NCBI GenBank assembly: GCA_036939975.1 | Contig: JALLPB010000057.1 | Coordinates: 1-27,208, forward strand | DNA: 27,208 nucleotides | DNA from: Cyclostephanos tholiformis | Lineage: Eukaryota > Bacillariophyta > Thalassiosirophyceae > Thalassiosirales > Thalassiosiraceae | Direction of reading: 5' to 3' | Shown: piece by piece, positions 10,240-23,300 of the stretch | Layout: the number at the start of each line of letters is the position of its first letter | Numbering within the stretch: position 1 is the first letter of the stretch | The notes under the pieces: model-generated | Database searches by the model: none | What the model was told of the DNA's origin: nothing | The model's input: only the letters and a program-made list of their open reading frames with translations | Position numbers and translations under genes: made by a program

Positions 10240-10511
10240 GGAGATTCATTCAATCTCTCTTTCAGTGTAAAAGTTACTAGGTAGTAGTAGTAGTATTCAA
10301 CCTGTCCCTAATAATATTATGATAGATACTAATAGATAGTAATAATATGCAGCTCAGTTTCCTCGTTGAATAGTGTACCATACTACCATTTATTATTTAA
10401 TAGTACCAACATACACCACGATTGATACAATAATATTAATATTATTTCCATAATAATACTTAAAATTTGATAATCACCCTAACGCATGAAAAACGAGAAA
10501 AGGGAATAAGC
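10240..10511. promoter_or_regulatory. AT-rich shared promoter of the PAN-like gene (-) and GT31 gene (+)
   Basis: This 272-bp region between divergent start codons is the most AT-rich stretch among the intergenic regions, made largely of TAGTA, ATAATA and TAATATTA words. It includes an AGTAGTAGTAGTA run near 10280-10295 and an 18-bp perfect palindrome (10429-10446). TATA-like sequences are too frequent here to assign one. No gene is seen. Confidence 0.5.
10429..10446. repeat. 18-bp perfect palindrome upstream of GT31
   Basis: AATAATATTAATATTATT is fully self-complementary, with its centre between 10437 and 10438, 66 bp upstream of the GT31 start codon. In such AT-rich DNA palindromes arise by chance, so its role as an operator or cruciform site is unproven. 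Confidence 0.7.
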
Positions 10512-12290
10512 ATGCATCGTCGCGCAGCCGCATCGACGACAACCTCGAAGGTCGCAGCCTCGAGGGAACGACGTGCAAGACGTGGCACCAAATTGAGCAA
10601 CGGTGGTGGCATCAGAAACGCTAATGGACTCTTGCCTCATCATTTACATCAGCCAGTTGAGAGAGGGGATGTTTTGAAGAAACTTAAAGTTGGGACGCTA
10701 TGCTTATGTTTGACACTAATCTGGGGCGGTGCCATACATTTTTTTAACACGAACTCAACTAATGAAACTGACGGCAAAGATAAAAGCAAGTGGAATTATG
10801 GAGGAGTCTCCCTCTCTAAAAACCCCCTGAGTCGAATAAGGAATGACAAGTCGAAATATGAGAGCAACCACGAAAGCATCTCTGAACCCATCGACCAGAG
10901 TCCATATACAATATCAGCTTTAGAAAAAAATCCTTACTTAGGATGGCAGCCGCCGGTGATTGGCTCTTCCATCTCATGGAGAACCTGTTTTAAAGCTGCT
11001 GCCACATCTGATGGGACTGATCAACCTGGTGAGTGATTCTGTCCAACCTCTCATTTTATCAACGAAGTGATACTTCATTTTCTCCTTTTCTCTACATACC
11101 AGCCGGTTGCAACGAAAATCCTGACGAATTGGGTAAGGCCCCTCAAGTTGAGAAAGACTGGGTTCCGGACGTGACTATGGTCAGAAAAATGATGGTTTAT
11201 GGCAAAGATCGGGATGGCAATCAGTTCCCTCCTCCTCTCTCTAAGGAATTGTGTGAAGATATTGGAGTCTTTGGTGACAAAACTGGAGATACGAATAAAG
11301 AATGCCTGAGAAAAACTATGATCCACCCAACAGGACCTCTGAACTCGACCACTGTTACGATTGACCCGTCTAACCACTTTGGTCACGACTCTGATAGTGA
11401 AAATGGTTCCATAACTGTCCCGGCTCCAAAAGTTATGTGCCTTGTGTACACCATGGCAAATGCTCATGGAAACCGAATCCGTGCCATGCGGGACACCTGG
11501 GCAGGAGGATGCGACGGATTTCTAGCCTTCAGTACAGAATCGGATCCTAGATTACCAGCAATATCTATTGAACACGAGGGACCAGAAGAATATGATAATG
11601 TATGTGTTTTAGTCTGCCATTGTCTGTTCACAAGGTATGTAATTACGCACTAACCCTCATCATCTATTTGATCTCTAGATGTGGCAAAAAATTAGAAGCA
11701 TTTGGAAATTTGTTGGGACCCATTATTTAAATGATTATGATTGGTTTTTCATTGGTGGAGATGATCTGTTTGTTTTGCCTCACAATTTGAAGACATATTT
11801 GGCATCACTTACCCATAAGGATGGACTTGATCCCAAAACAAAGGAATATTTCGTTGGGAGAAGATTTAACTCTGGTGGACATGATTACTTTAACAGTGGA
11901 GGGGCGGGATATAGCTTATCTCAAGCAACACTTCGGAGATTTCTCGCTGCCATGGATGATGCTCAACACTGCTCGGCAGGTACACGCACCAGTATGGAGG
12001 ATGTCATGATTGCCCGCTGTTTAAATTACCTTGGCATTCATTTTACAGATACTCGTGATGCCAAGGGTAGAGAGCGCTTCCATCCCTTTGCTCCGGGCAC
12101 CCACTTGCATTGGAAACCGCCAAAGGAAGGTGAACCGAGGGATTGGTATGAAGATTACAATAAGGAGTGGGGGATATTGCAAGGTCAAGATTGCTGTGCG
12201 CCTGACAGTGTCAGCTTTCACTATGTCAAAAAGGCAAGCATGGTCAGACACATGCAAGCACTCATATATAGTTGTGACCAAACTATTTAA
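10512..12290 (+). CDS. Type II membrane glycosyltransferase, GT31 / C1GALT-like (beta-1,3-galactosyltransferase family)
   Basis: Three exons (10512-11028, 11103-11599, 11679-12290) with introns of 74 bp (GTGAGT...CCAG) and 79 bp (GTATGT...CTAG) give 541 residues. The first ATG is at 10512; the frame is open a little upstream but only from TTG. The protein has a basic cytosolic head, one membrane anchor (about 59-77, VGTLCLCLTLIWGGAIHFF), a long Lys/Ser-rich stem, and a catalytic domain. That domain starts VMCLVYTMANAHGNRIRAMRDTW (about 290-312). Splicing creates YDN-MWQKIRSIWKFV, then YDWFFIGGDDLFVLPHNL follows, where GGDD (364-367) is the metal-binding DxD equivalent. FNSGGAGYSLS and CCAPDSVSFHYV near the end match the core-1 galactosyltransferase (C1GALT1) layout. 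It probably acts in the Golgi on UDP-galactose or a related sugar; donor and acceptor cannot be told from sequence. The last codons overlap one copy of a duplicated segment. Confidence 0.9.
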
Positions 12291-12369
12291 AAATGAAATG
12301 CTACAGCTTCCAATATGCAAACGAGGCAAGCATGGTCAGACACATGCAAAAAGTTGTGACCAAACTATT
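12232..12369 (+). repeat. Imperfect direct repeat spanning the GT31 stop codon
   Basis: Copy 1 (12232-12287) and copy 2 (12324-12369) both begin AGGCAAGCATGGTCAGACAC and both end AGTTGTGACCAAACTATT. Copy 2 lacks about 10 bp in the middle. Copy 1 encodes the final residues of the GT31 protein up to the stop codon (12288-12290); copy 2 lies in the 3' untranslated region. The centre-to-centre distance is about 90 bp. It looks like a recent local duplication. The sequence was compared by eye. Confidence 0.9.
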
Positions 12370-12665
12370 CATTAGACGAGACAATGGTATGTGCCTTAGC
12401 TCAGGCTTCAAAATAACTTTTTCAATTTAATTCGTTGATTAATGTGAGTAGACCACCACCTTAGTTAACGAGTCAACGTATTGAACAGCAATTGTTATGT
12501 GAGAGAATGTCGGGCAAATATTTACCGGCCGGGTTTCGGAGTAACTGGGCCTGTTCAGATAAGCACTTTACATATTGCAAGAATTTTTTGGAGGAACTGA
12601 AGCGTGGTGTAACTTCAGCGCCGCTGCAGCTTGCGTTCCAAGTAATTCCGGTCATATTATCTCAC
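12370..12665. other. Convergent 3' region between GT31 (+) and UTP4 (-)
   Basis: About 300 bp beyond the repeat contain no supportable gene. It should hold both 3' untranslated regions. An open frame of 123 codons on the plus strand (12492-12863) runs into the last exon of UTP4 on the other strand, has no recognisable features, and is treated as a shadow. Confidence 0.5.
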
Positions 12666-15600
12666 CTATGTTCCATATACTCTACGAGCAAGAGCATCTG
12701 GCAAATCTTCCAAAATGCTCATCCAAGGCTCTTCAACAATAACCATTTCATTCTCAGCAACAAAGTCTTGGAAGAGTATTTCATTGTATCGCAGACATAT
12801 GGTGAAATTATTACTGCTCACGTCACTGTGCGTCTGCTTTCTGCTAGGAGGACAAGGAAGTAAGGCGTCATCTTCCTTGACAAGATGAAGGCGTTTGGCT
12901 CGTAAGTGGTCAGGTGGGAACATGCTTGATCGTTCGGGGACTGGTTGATCCAAGTCTACCACACAAAAATATCCGTACGATCCCTGAAGGAATGGGGAAT
13001 AATGTAATATGAGTAAGCGCATAGTAGGTTTCAAACTAACAACGCATCACCAGCACCTACCAAGATGAAACGCTGAGGTGAGACAGAATGCGACACTATC
13101 CTTGTCACGGGCTCTGACCGTGATGTGAGTTCCTTTGGCAACGATTTCAATAGAGGTACGCCCATATCATTACTCCAGTGGCTCCATGAACGACGGCATA
13201 AATTGTATATGTAAAACTCGTTGTTCGAGCATGCCACCGCGAGAGATGATTCCACACTCCCACCTCCAAGAAATTTAATGCATGTAGTTGACGCATCCAT
13301 CTGAGGAACAGCCCACCAATGTTGGTAGAGGCCAATGCCATCACTGGTCGGCAGAGAAAAGACGTGGACAGAACCCTTTTCGGACGAAAAGCGCCCTGCA
13401 GCGAGCCATTTGCCGTCGGAACTCACCTCCAAGCAAACGATGGGAAAGTGATGCGACGTGGCACACCTGTCTATCATGTGCTCTTTAAAAATATGCTTCA
13501 GCGAAATGGTGTACACATTCCCCTTATCAGAAAAGCCAGAAGATATATCTAGAATATTGATTGGACCACTGATCGTTGCACAAATCAAATTTCCTTCCCA
13601 AAATTTTAAAGCTGTAGCAGGATGCTTACAAACTCCGCTTAGACCGATTTTTGTTGGGCGTACATCCATAATCCCATCCTTATCATCGACCTTTAACGAG
13701 AATACGTAGAGAGACACAGCATCGCTTGCAGCGAGGAACCTGCCATCATCACTGATGACAGAACAGCTCAGGTTGAAAGGGCTCTGAATAATAATTGTTT
13801 TGACTAAGCTCTTCGATTCATCTCTTGATTCTGGAAACATATTTTCAGCTGAGTTAGCCAATGCAGGACCGTACATAAAATACAAATCTATCCTGTTGTC
13901 TCTCGTCACCGCAAGGAGTCGCTGCTTACGAGATAACGATATCGGCGACAGGGTTGGCCAGTTGTACCAGATCTTCGGTCTAATGCTTTTGAAGTCCTTC
14001 ACGATGTAAGAGCATATTCGGGTATCAACACTCCCACTCACAAGAAGTTCAAGAGGATTCGAATTGTGACTAGTCTCTTTGTGACAGATGGCTAGCGCCT
14101 TCACGTCATGTGAATGTTTACGATGAGAGTTGGAACTGATCCATTTGCGTTCTCCATCTGCAGAGGCAGTCGAACCCTGGCGCTGGATGCATCGCACACT
14201 TGAATCGACGCCACTGGCAAAGATCTTGTTCTCGTCCTCGCTTACAGCCAGGCATAAAACATCGGCACCGCTTTCATTGTGATCAAATGTTTGAGTCATA
14301 GTACCGGACATTCCGTCCCATATTTGGACGTGACCAAGTGAGTCTCCTGAGATCACAGTACCATCTGATAAAGCCTCGAGCGCCCAAACTTTTGTCGATT
14401 CCCGAAGTCCTCGATTTTCGACAGTCATCCGTAGTGTTGACTTCCAGCGATGATTAATAGCCGCCGAACCACTAGATGAAGCGATAACAGACCCAGTACT
14501 GATAGGCCCTGTGACGAGGGACGTCACACAGTCAAATCTACGAATTGTGCCATCCGCCACTCCCGCAAAAATCACACTACCCCCCATCCCTTCATCATTA
14601 TGCTCATTCTGTCCCGGCAACCACGCCAAGGACAGAATTGCACTACCAGAACTGGCCAATGTTGCTGCCAGCGTTGGAATTCCCGATGAATTTCCCCCTC
14701 TGATACCGTCAACGACCGAATATATCTTAATGGTCCCATCCTCGCATCCCGCCGCAAAGTGCCCCCCAAAGCTCACGGAGCGAGACGTCCCACGGGAACA
14801 CATCGTAGCCAGGCAAAAGACCCCTCCTCCTCCGCTTCCGATCACATTAATTTGACGCCTCGTCGCGAAGTCCAATTCAAATATTGTGCCATCACGGCTA
14901 CACCCGAACAAACGCATTTTATCATCCATGAGACTGATACGACGAGACTGCTGAGCGCCCATGACGTCGTTATTATTATCATCCTCCCGTTCGCGATTTC
15001 CATAAATCCACACCATCGCATCGACCTCCCTTCCGCGTACTCCGGGAATATTACCGACGGAGACCCATCGATCCTGCGGACTTATAAGCTCCACCGAACC
15101 GCCTTCTCTAGAAATGGCCAAACGCGCCGGATGACGTGGGTGGTGGTGGTCGGAATTGGCAACGGGGTGGGGCAATGGCATGGTTGCCATCGAAAGGATG
15201 GATTTTGGATGAAGTTTCATGAAACGCAGCCGATGCACATTGACGTCAATTATGAGCTTAGGCTTGACAGATCCCCTCGGAGGTGACACCGACTTATCAT
15301 GTGAGGGGAGCTTACGGTTTGAAGTCCTGTTGGGACTAGGACTTACCGGCGGACGATCGTGCTTGTGGGTTTGTTCCGTCTCGTGCAAGCTCCTGACTTT
15401 CTTGGATGAGGATATGTCCCCTTCCTTCGTTGATGACTTGATCGATTTATTCTTTTTTAGTGAATCTTTTCGAGGTATCTTGGAAGTTGGACCCTCGGAT
15501 GCATCCTTTACAACCGTCGTTGATTTACGACCTCTCTTCTTCTTGGAAGTCTCAGGTCGAGTAGGTCTCGCGGCCTCAGTTTGACTTTCCATAATATCGT

Positions 15601-16831
15601 TCTTCGTTTCCTCGGCCGATTTGGCATCTGCTACTTCAACCCGAGGAGCATCGGTACTCCATCGTAGTCTCTTGATGCGATTTTTGGATACCTTTGGGGA
15701 TTTATCGTCTGGCATGCCTTCAGAGTTGTCAACCTTATGGAGGTTTTGCAACAGCCCGGCAGAGGCTTCCTTTGACGCTATGGGGTCCTTCGCCGTGGAA
15801 GGTTCGTCCTCAGACTTGGAAATGGATACCTTATCAGAAGAGGCGACCGGCACTTTTTCGACCCCAGTCGACTTGTTTCGCTTCGTCTTCTTCTTAGTAA
15901 GACTTTCGATTAGCGGGCGCGCCGTCATTTCTATCTTCGCGTCCTCCGTGCCTTTCCGTTCAGTGGATTCGCATTCCGCCACATATTTTTCATTCCTGCC
16001 TTGGTCCGATTCGACCACCGGCGTTGGTGCATCACGAGTATCGCGTCCTACGTCGATCGATACTGCCACCGTCGATGATGCTTTGGGGTATGATTTGGTC
16101 GATCCCTTCGATGCGGAGGATATCTCGTCCGCGGACTTGGAAGTGGACGCCCCGTCGGAGGAGGCATCGCGGCCTTCCTCAGTTTCCATCGGCTTCTTTC
16201 GACGTTTCTTCTCCTTCTCCTTCCTCGTCCTCGTCCTCGTAGAACCGGCCGTCATTGGAGCGTCCACCGGACCTTTCCCCCCCCCGCTGCCGCCCTCGAT
16301 TCGTTTCAGTTCGGCGTAATCGCATGCCGGCAAATCCTTGCGGGTGGGCTTCGTCGGGTTCGATTCGTCCGGCGTTGACACGACGCGAGTATCATCGTCC
16401 ACGGCTCGTCCATCATCGGCAACATTGATCCCCCCCCTCGTTCGCTTCGCCTTGACGACCGGCTCCGTTACCCCCATGCTGACGTCGACCGCCGAATTAT
16501 CGTCCTTGTTGTTCCTCCCCTTCCTCGCCGATTTGGCCGTGGTCGATGCCACGGCGATGGGATCGCATCGCGCTACATCGTCGTCGTCGTCGTCGTCGAC
16601 GGCGGTGGCGGTGGCGGCGGCGACGGTCGCTTCCGCAATCGCCTCCAATTCCCCCCCCTCGGACTTATTCCCCCGTTCGGTAAAGCGTCGACCGATCCGC
16701 CTCGCGGCGGGCGTCGTCGCGATGCTATTGGATGCGCCGGGGCGGGAGACGCTCGTCGATGATGAGACGGATGACTCATCGTCGGATTGGCCTTGGATTC
16801 GACGGCTTCGTCTCAGTGAAGTCTCGACCAT
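12666..16831 (-). CDS. UTP4: UTP4/Cirhin homologue, WD40 protein of the small-subunit processome
   Basis: Exon 1 (16831-13061) and exon 2 (12983-12666) flank a 77-bp intron (GTAGGT...CTTCAG, phase 0) and give 1362 residues. The join turns ...QRFIL into ...GSYGYFCVVDLDQPVP, and the protein ends NEMVIVEEPWMSILEDLP...YGT, the characteristic UTP4 C-terminus. WD repeats start near residue 528 with VHRLRFMKLHP and continue with LFGCSRDGTIFELDF and FAAGCEDGTIKIYS, matching the UTP4 N-terminal propeller. UTP4 belongs to the t-UTP subcomplex that binds nascent pre-rRNA and supports rRNA transcription and 18S maturation in the nucleolus. Yeast and human forms are about 690-780 residues. Here about 525 residues of Lys/Ser/Glu/Thr-rich, low-complexity, NLS-like sequence precede the propellers (for example RTRTRKEKEKKRRKKP). 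An Asp run is coded by a TCG microsatellite. No intron boundary is visible between the extension and the core. Confidence 0.92.
16578..16598. repeat. (TCG)7 microsatellite in the UTP4 N-terminal extension
   Basis: Seven uninterrupted TCG units, read as GAC/GAT on the coding minus strand, encode the Asp run VDDDDDDDVA of the UTP4 extension. Such tracts are prone to length change by slippage. Confidence 0.9.
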
Positions 16832-17344
16832 GATATCGTCCTCTCATCGAGATATGTTCAGAGAGATACCGTACGGTGTTAGTAGTAGTAGTAAAGAAGA
16901 CAGAAGATGATGGGCGCGACCAGAGAAAAGACACGCAATGGAATAAAATAAAACGCGGGCCTCAGTTTTTTTTTTGGGTGGTGTTGATTCAGGGGGAAAA
17001 TCTTGATATTTACTACAGACAGACCGACACCGATCGATGGCCTCTTAGCAAAAGAAAATTGCGGGGCCGATCCGACCGACCGGTGCGGCCGCGCCGACGA
17101 AGTGTAGGGTGCCATTCGAAAAAAAAACAAAGCCGAGGTCACACATTCATCGTCGCCACGACGTCACATCATCATTACCCTCCTTTTGGAAATATCTAGC
17201 GCAGCAATAGGTGGTGCCCCGCTAATCGACCAAGTTCGGTTGGTACCATATTATACAGCGTTGTTACTCGGTAGTAGATAGTAGAAATAAGGGTCCGCGT
17301 TCGAGGGAACGGCACGTTGAGATAGGAGGTAACCAAACGAAACG
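16832..17344. promoter_or_regulatory. Shared promoter region of UTP4 (-) and PA200 (+)
   Basis: The 513 bp between divergent start codons hold an AGTAGTAGTAGTA run (16879-16892), a ten-T run (16968-16977), a GC-rich patch (17070-17100) with several GACCG/CGATCG words, and a CRE-like sequence CGACGTCA (17159-17166), one base off the TGACGTCA consensus used by bZIP factors, including diatom CO2/light-responsive ones. No gene or RNA is seen. Assigning any of these to regulation is inference. Confidence 0.45.
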
Positions 17345-20300
17345 ATGAGCGATGCCACTGTCACCACCGCCGCCATCACTCTGGACGAGAAGTATCATCA
17401 TCTACGTCCGCATGGATTTCACCTGGAGTTACCGCGTCATCACAAGACTGAAGGGTGAGATAAAACACCGGCAAGGTCACCCTCGACACACATTTTCAAT
17501 TACTATGTGGTACTCCGTCATCGTTATTGTTCGATGGAAGGCGACGTTGTCACGACAGAGTTCCGCGCTCGGGCCCATTGTTTTTTTCTTCTTTCTCGCC
17601 ATGTATCGTGCCTATGTTATGATTCATCCCCCTTATGAATCCCGTCTGTCGACAATTTTTTGTTTTCTCATCCCTCACTTTCAGCGGTATACCCTACGCG
17701 ACCATCGACTCGCATCGCAAGGCACGTGCGATCGTGAAACTTGCGAATGCCCTAGTCCTAAAAGAAGCCTTCTTCGTCGATCGCGACGGAGATGCTGGGT
17801 CGGAGATAAATAATGCCAATTCAGTGGACGTAACTGTTATGAATAATGCGGAGGATGAAATCGATAACGATGACGACGACGAGGATGGGGATGATGACAT
17901 CGATAACGAGCCATCGTCGTTGCATCAACTTTCCCTCCAATGTCAACGGCTATACTCTCAACTATCCGCGTTATCCGAGCGTCATTTTAATGGCGGGATC
18001 ACCCAATCCGAGATTTGCGAAATTATCCTTAAGGTTTTAGGCCTGTTGTGTGCCACCGTGGAGATTATTGACGACGACTCGTGCGACGAGGAGACGAAGC
18101 AGGATGCGGAAGTAGGGGTGATTTCGTCGATGGACGTTGAACGCAAGCATAAGAGGAGGGCAATCATTCATTACGACAATGTCGGCCACATCCTCGGTGG
18201 AGAAACAGGCTCGGGGCAGCTCGTGAATGCAAAGGGGCAGACTTTTACTGTATCAAACTCTCACCCCTTCGCCCTGCCACCCCCGGCACGTCTATCTCTC
18301 CTTAACGTTGCACTTCATCTCGTGGGCAACAAGAAGGATACGCTTCGGGGGGTTAGCAACTCGGCAATTGTATTGTCAGATAACGACGGCAGTCGTCAGT
18401 GGTTAATCCTCTCCCATCATGCTTTGCTACGCATGCTCCTTCGTACGGCACCCCATCTGGACGAACACAATCTCGACCTTCCCCCCAATTGTTCGAATGG
18501 CACACGTAGCAGTGTGCTGAAGAAAAGCGTCAACTTGATTCGATCTTGCCGGCGTTTCTTCGACCAGGGGCGCGCCGCGGGGGACGATGCCGTCGAAAAA
18601 TGCGGTGGGGATCGAACGGCACGTCAATTATGGTCCAGTTTGCGTGGCGATCTGCAATACCGCACGCATTCGCACTCGTGTTTCCGCGCGCTCATATTGC
18701 TTTATCTATTCCACCCGTCCAATTGCTCGAGCGAGTATTACGGCGAGGTATTGCCATTGTGGATGAATTGCTGGAGGAACGTCGATCGATGTCCCGAGTG
18801 GGATTCACTTTGGATGGTAATGTTCTCGCGTGCTCGGAAGCATGTCCCTATCAGCGATGGTACGAGTTGCGCCATCTGGTCGACGTTGCGCAAGCATTTG
18901 TTGTCGTCTTGCAAATACTGGTTACAAATCCCGGTGGGCGGTGTTAGTGTCGACAAATCGTTCCCCCACGCGAAGGCACCCGGAACACGATCTTTCCCAG
19001 CCCGACTGAAGGTGTTTACCGGCATGGGTGGGCGATACGAAGAGGGTATTCAATTCGTGGGAAGGTTGACCAAGTTGTTGATGTTTTGTACGACCACATC
19101 GGTCGAAAAAGTCGGCGATGCTGCTCCGACCGAATTTATCTCGGAGGGCACATCCGACGTACTGCGCTTCCTATCGTTCATCAAACCATATTACAACCCA
19201 TCAAACACCGGCGCTTGGACGTTTCCACTTGGCGCATTTTTGCACTACCTTTCGTATTCGTTGTGTGCGCAGGTGGGGAAAATGGCGGGCTGGAAAGTAT
19301 TGAAACGAGATCATGCAGATGCTGCACTCATGTTGTTGAACGAGGAACCGTATTTGGAGTGCATTAATCTTACATCGAGCGAAATCGTGGCATTGTTGGA
19401 TGCAATGTTGCCTTTGTGCACTGCTTCACTCTACTCCAAAAATCCCACGGTCAGCCATGCGGGTGAAACGGCATTGCTGTACCTTGCCCAAATGGACCCT
19501 TTGCGCGTGACGCCTCCATTACTGGACTTTTCAATGCGTGCATTGGATGTTTCATCAGTCAATTTGAGTCACCAGGCCCCTGCGGCATTGTCGATGTTAT
19601 CTCGATTACTTCAACCCGCGCTTCGAGCCCGACCAGACATTGTTTTATCGCGCTTGCCGGATATATTGAAGTTGACTTTGGCGGGTGTGGACGGTAATGA
19701 TCAGAATAAATCGTTGAGAACTTTGATTTTTTATCGAAATCTAGTTATGTGGGTTCCTGTTGGTGGGTCATGTACAATGCCGAATAGCTTGGCCAAGCAT
19801 GATTCATCAGTATTGGATGGCAACAGGAATGACGGCACGAGTCGTGTTGGTAACCACTTAATGGATGCACGGTACAGCTTTGTTAATTCAGATGAATACA
19901 AGGCTGCCATCGAAGCGCTCCCACAAAGCTCGCTCTTGGCCCATCAGCAGCAAGAACAGGATGGAAATGTTGCAATGATGCAGGATGCCATGAACGCCAT
20001 GACGGATTGGTCGCTAATGTTTCTTGATCGAATTTATGAACTTTTGCGTGCCGCCGGCGAGCAAGAAAAACTAGGCAAGGGACAAGGTGGCACGGGCATG
20101 CGTCACACCTCTCACGATGTTGCAATGACGAAGAATTTTTCTCGCATCATGAAGGAAACATTGACCTATTTCTTCGCAGCCATGGATGACAAAACGTATG
20201 GCGCAGCATTACACAGCGTGACTCGTTTTTTGCAGGAGGAGACACTCCCTTTTGCTGCCAAGGATGCTAGTTTGCTCTGCCAAGCACTGTGCTCGACGAG

Positions 20301-23300
20301 GTTTGTCACCGGAGTGAATGACGTTGGTGGGATTGATAAAAGTCCAGGATTTGATGCACTTATACCCGTGTTGACCAAAGATCTCGACCATAAATCGAAC
20401 AAATGTGTCGTCTATCGTCTTCGATGTCTTGCAGGGGCCGTCCGGTACGCTGGCTCGGCTGTGCTGAAGCACCGCGAGATTGTCACATCAGCCATATCTT
20501 TCACTTTTTCACGAAATGATCGAGTACTATTCAAGACAGGATGTAAACTTTTGCGACATGTTTTATCGTCTCAGTGTGAAGAATATCCGATTGCACAGTG
20601 CTGCCATCCCATGCGACTTGGTGAGAGAGTAGATTCTCCTCTGTCTCTAGGAATGTCGGCCCTCTTAAATGGAGATAAAATCTTGTGGCATGTCCCGAGC
20701 GGCAAACAACTTGATTTTGCTGTTGGCTTACTTTCTCAATTCGCCTTGAAGCGTTGGATGGAATTAGGAAACCTCTCAAATGACGACAAAAACAATGTTC
20801 ATCTTCAACAATGGCGACAAACACTTCGTGTCATGCGGTATTCCATTCGAGGTTGCTCTGGCATCCTGTTAGACGAGGATCCTGAAATTGTTCTCTCGCA
20901 ATACTCTGAGATATTTAGCCCCAGGGAAATGGCTACTGCGCGATTGATTCTATCTGTGTCCGATGAATCGAGGGAGGTATTGAAGGGTCTTCGACCGACA
21001 CTTAGTTTTAATCTTCTGAACATGATGAGCTTGATTGCAAAGGATACAATGGACTGCGAATCAAAACTGTACGTGGGAGACAGTGAATTTACTGCCAAAC
21101 AATACAAAAAGAACGAGACAGGATCTCTGAGCACTGATCCCAAGATATTGAAAGAAGTCATTGAGCTTTCGGAACTCTTGCTGTCAAGGCGAGGCGCTCA
21201 ATATCAGTCAAGTAATGGCAAGACAATCTATCGAGGTCAAAAAGAGATTCTCACTGATTTTGCTCTGGCATCTGAGGCCGATTTTTTATATTCGGTCTTG
21301 TCACGTTGCAACTCGCATAACGGAATCAATAATCCGACTTACAAGGACGGAGAGGACTCGGGAAAAACTGTCTCCCGTGCCCTTCTTGTGACTAGAATTC
21401 ACTTATCTAATCAAGACTTAACCGTGAACGCATCATCTCAAATTCCTCGGCGACTGCGGAAGTTGAGGGGTGGACCAAACACGGAGGCGCCAGTGAGCCT
21501 ATTCACTTTGGATATGTCTCTGCAGGGCTTGCAGAAAAGTTTTGGCACCAAAAGTGTTTCCTTTAGCACAAAGCAGACACCCCTCGAAGTATACGAAGCG
21601 TTGATTGATGGTCTATGTGCACTGGCCTGCCACCCAAACATTAATGTCCGAGCAGATGCCCTTAGTATTGTTGATTTTGCACTCACTCGCTATGGTTGGG
21701 TTGTCAAGCATAATAATCGCCCATCACGCCTTCTTGATGCAATTTTACTGAAAGATGATAAGCAAAAAGGCATGCACGGCATACCTAGTTGCTCGCAGCT
21801 TGTAGAGCAAATCAATTCGCAGGGCAAGCGATCCCGACTAGCAGAAGTAGTGAAAGGTGTGGCAAAAATTGTTGCATTGCCAAGGGTCCTGAAGCAATTT
21901 CGCTGGGGAGCGGCCAACCGCTTTGAACTGGTAAAAGTACTTTGTGGCACACAAAAATTGTTGCAGCTGGTGCCACCTGAAGAGGTTCCCAAGCTCGTTC
22001 ATTATGTCAATTCAATCTTCCTCGCCTATCGCTCGATGCATTTCTCCCTGCAACGTAGCACTGACAGAGATCAGACGACACATGAGGCCTGTTTAACCTT
22101 TCTCCTTGGAATCTTACAGGATGGTAACAATGTTTCAGTAAATCCAAATACGGAAGACAATGATACTGGCGCAATGCACTGGCGAGATCGTCTTGTTGCA
22201 GCTTGGTTTGTATTGACATTCATTGATCAACAGGATATGATTGTCGGCGATCCTGCGATCATATCACAAATTTGGTCGGTTTGTTTCTCAATTATCGAAG
22301 ACGAAATGGGCCAACCATTACAACGTGTTATAATTGGATTGATTGGTAGACTTGTTTCCCTATCGAACTTAACGACCACCAGGAGCTTAAGATGTCCCGA
22401 TTTATGTGCCATGATGTGCAATGAAAAATTCTGCAGAGCCTTCGCCAGTGCACTTGTTTTTGATCACCGCGAAGATAGCAGTGTGAGTGGAGGGCATAGT
22501 GCTCAGTGGTCGAGTGGGATTGAAGAAATCATCCGTGATTCGACCTACAACATTGCGTGTCGGACGCTATTCCCATTCAACCGAATCAGCCAAAAATCTG
22601 TGACATTCAAACTCCCACACTCGCAATTGATCGAGGCTATTCTTGTAGTTATTGGTCAGGACAATTGCATGGTAACCTCCAGCTTTTTGTTAAATCAGGC
22701 TAAGGAATTAGTTTCTTCGCCCCCAAGTGAAGATCAGAAAAATCAGCAGTGTACCGCAGCAGAAATATTTGGTGGGGTTAGCAGGGCACTCATGCAATAC
22801 AGTAGCACTCAAAACGACAGGGATATCGTTTGGGAAACGGTTCTGCTTCCGTTTCTTGAAGAAGCTGTAGTAAAAATGCCCACAAACCTTCTAGGGGCAT
22901 TCCATGGTGAGTTGGCGCGGATACATGCTTAATATAACCTCAATCATGTTGCCAAACTAATATCATCGCTTTTAATTTTCAAGATGCCCTTCGGTATGTG
23001 ATCCATCAGTCCCCCCCAAGCTATTTCTTTCCACTGCTAAAGTGGTCTGTTGGTAAAGTCCTAGGTACATTGTGGCAGCATGAGGTCAATGAAGAGGAAG
23101 ACGATAGCAATGGCGCCGGGTCTGCAATGTCTGATCGATTTGCACTGCAGGGGAAGTGGCTGTTGATTTTTCAAGCAGTTCTAGTTGAGATAGATTATGA
23201 AAATAATGCTGGCGAAATCTGTAAAGAGCCATTCTACGCTGGCATTTTCATGGACAAGAACGACCCCAATGTTGAATGTACCGCGCCGTCAACGGAATTG

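Noticed and set aside
10467..10511. Upstream extension of the GT31 gene by 15 residues
   Set aside because: The frame begins with TTG; the first in-frame ATG is at 10512.
12492..12863. 123-codon plus-strand frame between GT31 and UTP4
   Set aside because: It overlaps the last UTP4 exon, which is firmly identified by the UTP4 C-terminus, and shows no recognisable features.
15621..16319. 232-codon open frame antisense to the UTP4 extension
   Set aside because: It arises from low-complexity Ser/Lys/Glu coding on the other strand, and no domain or start context supports it.
17635..17684. ATG at 17635 as the PA200 start
   Set aside because: It lies in what reads as the first intron; using the ATG at 17345 gives a splice join with matching phase and a better start context. 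A shorter isoform cannot be excluded.
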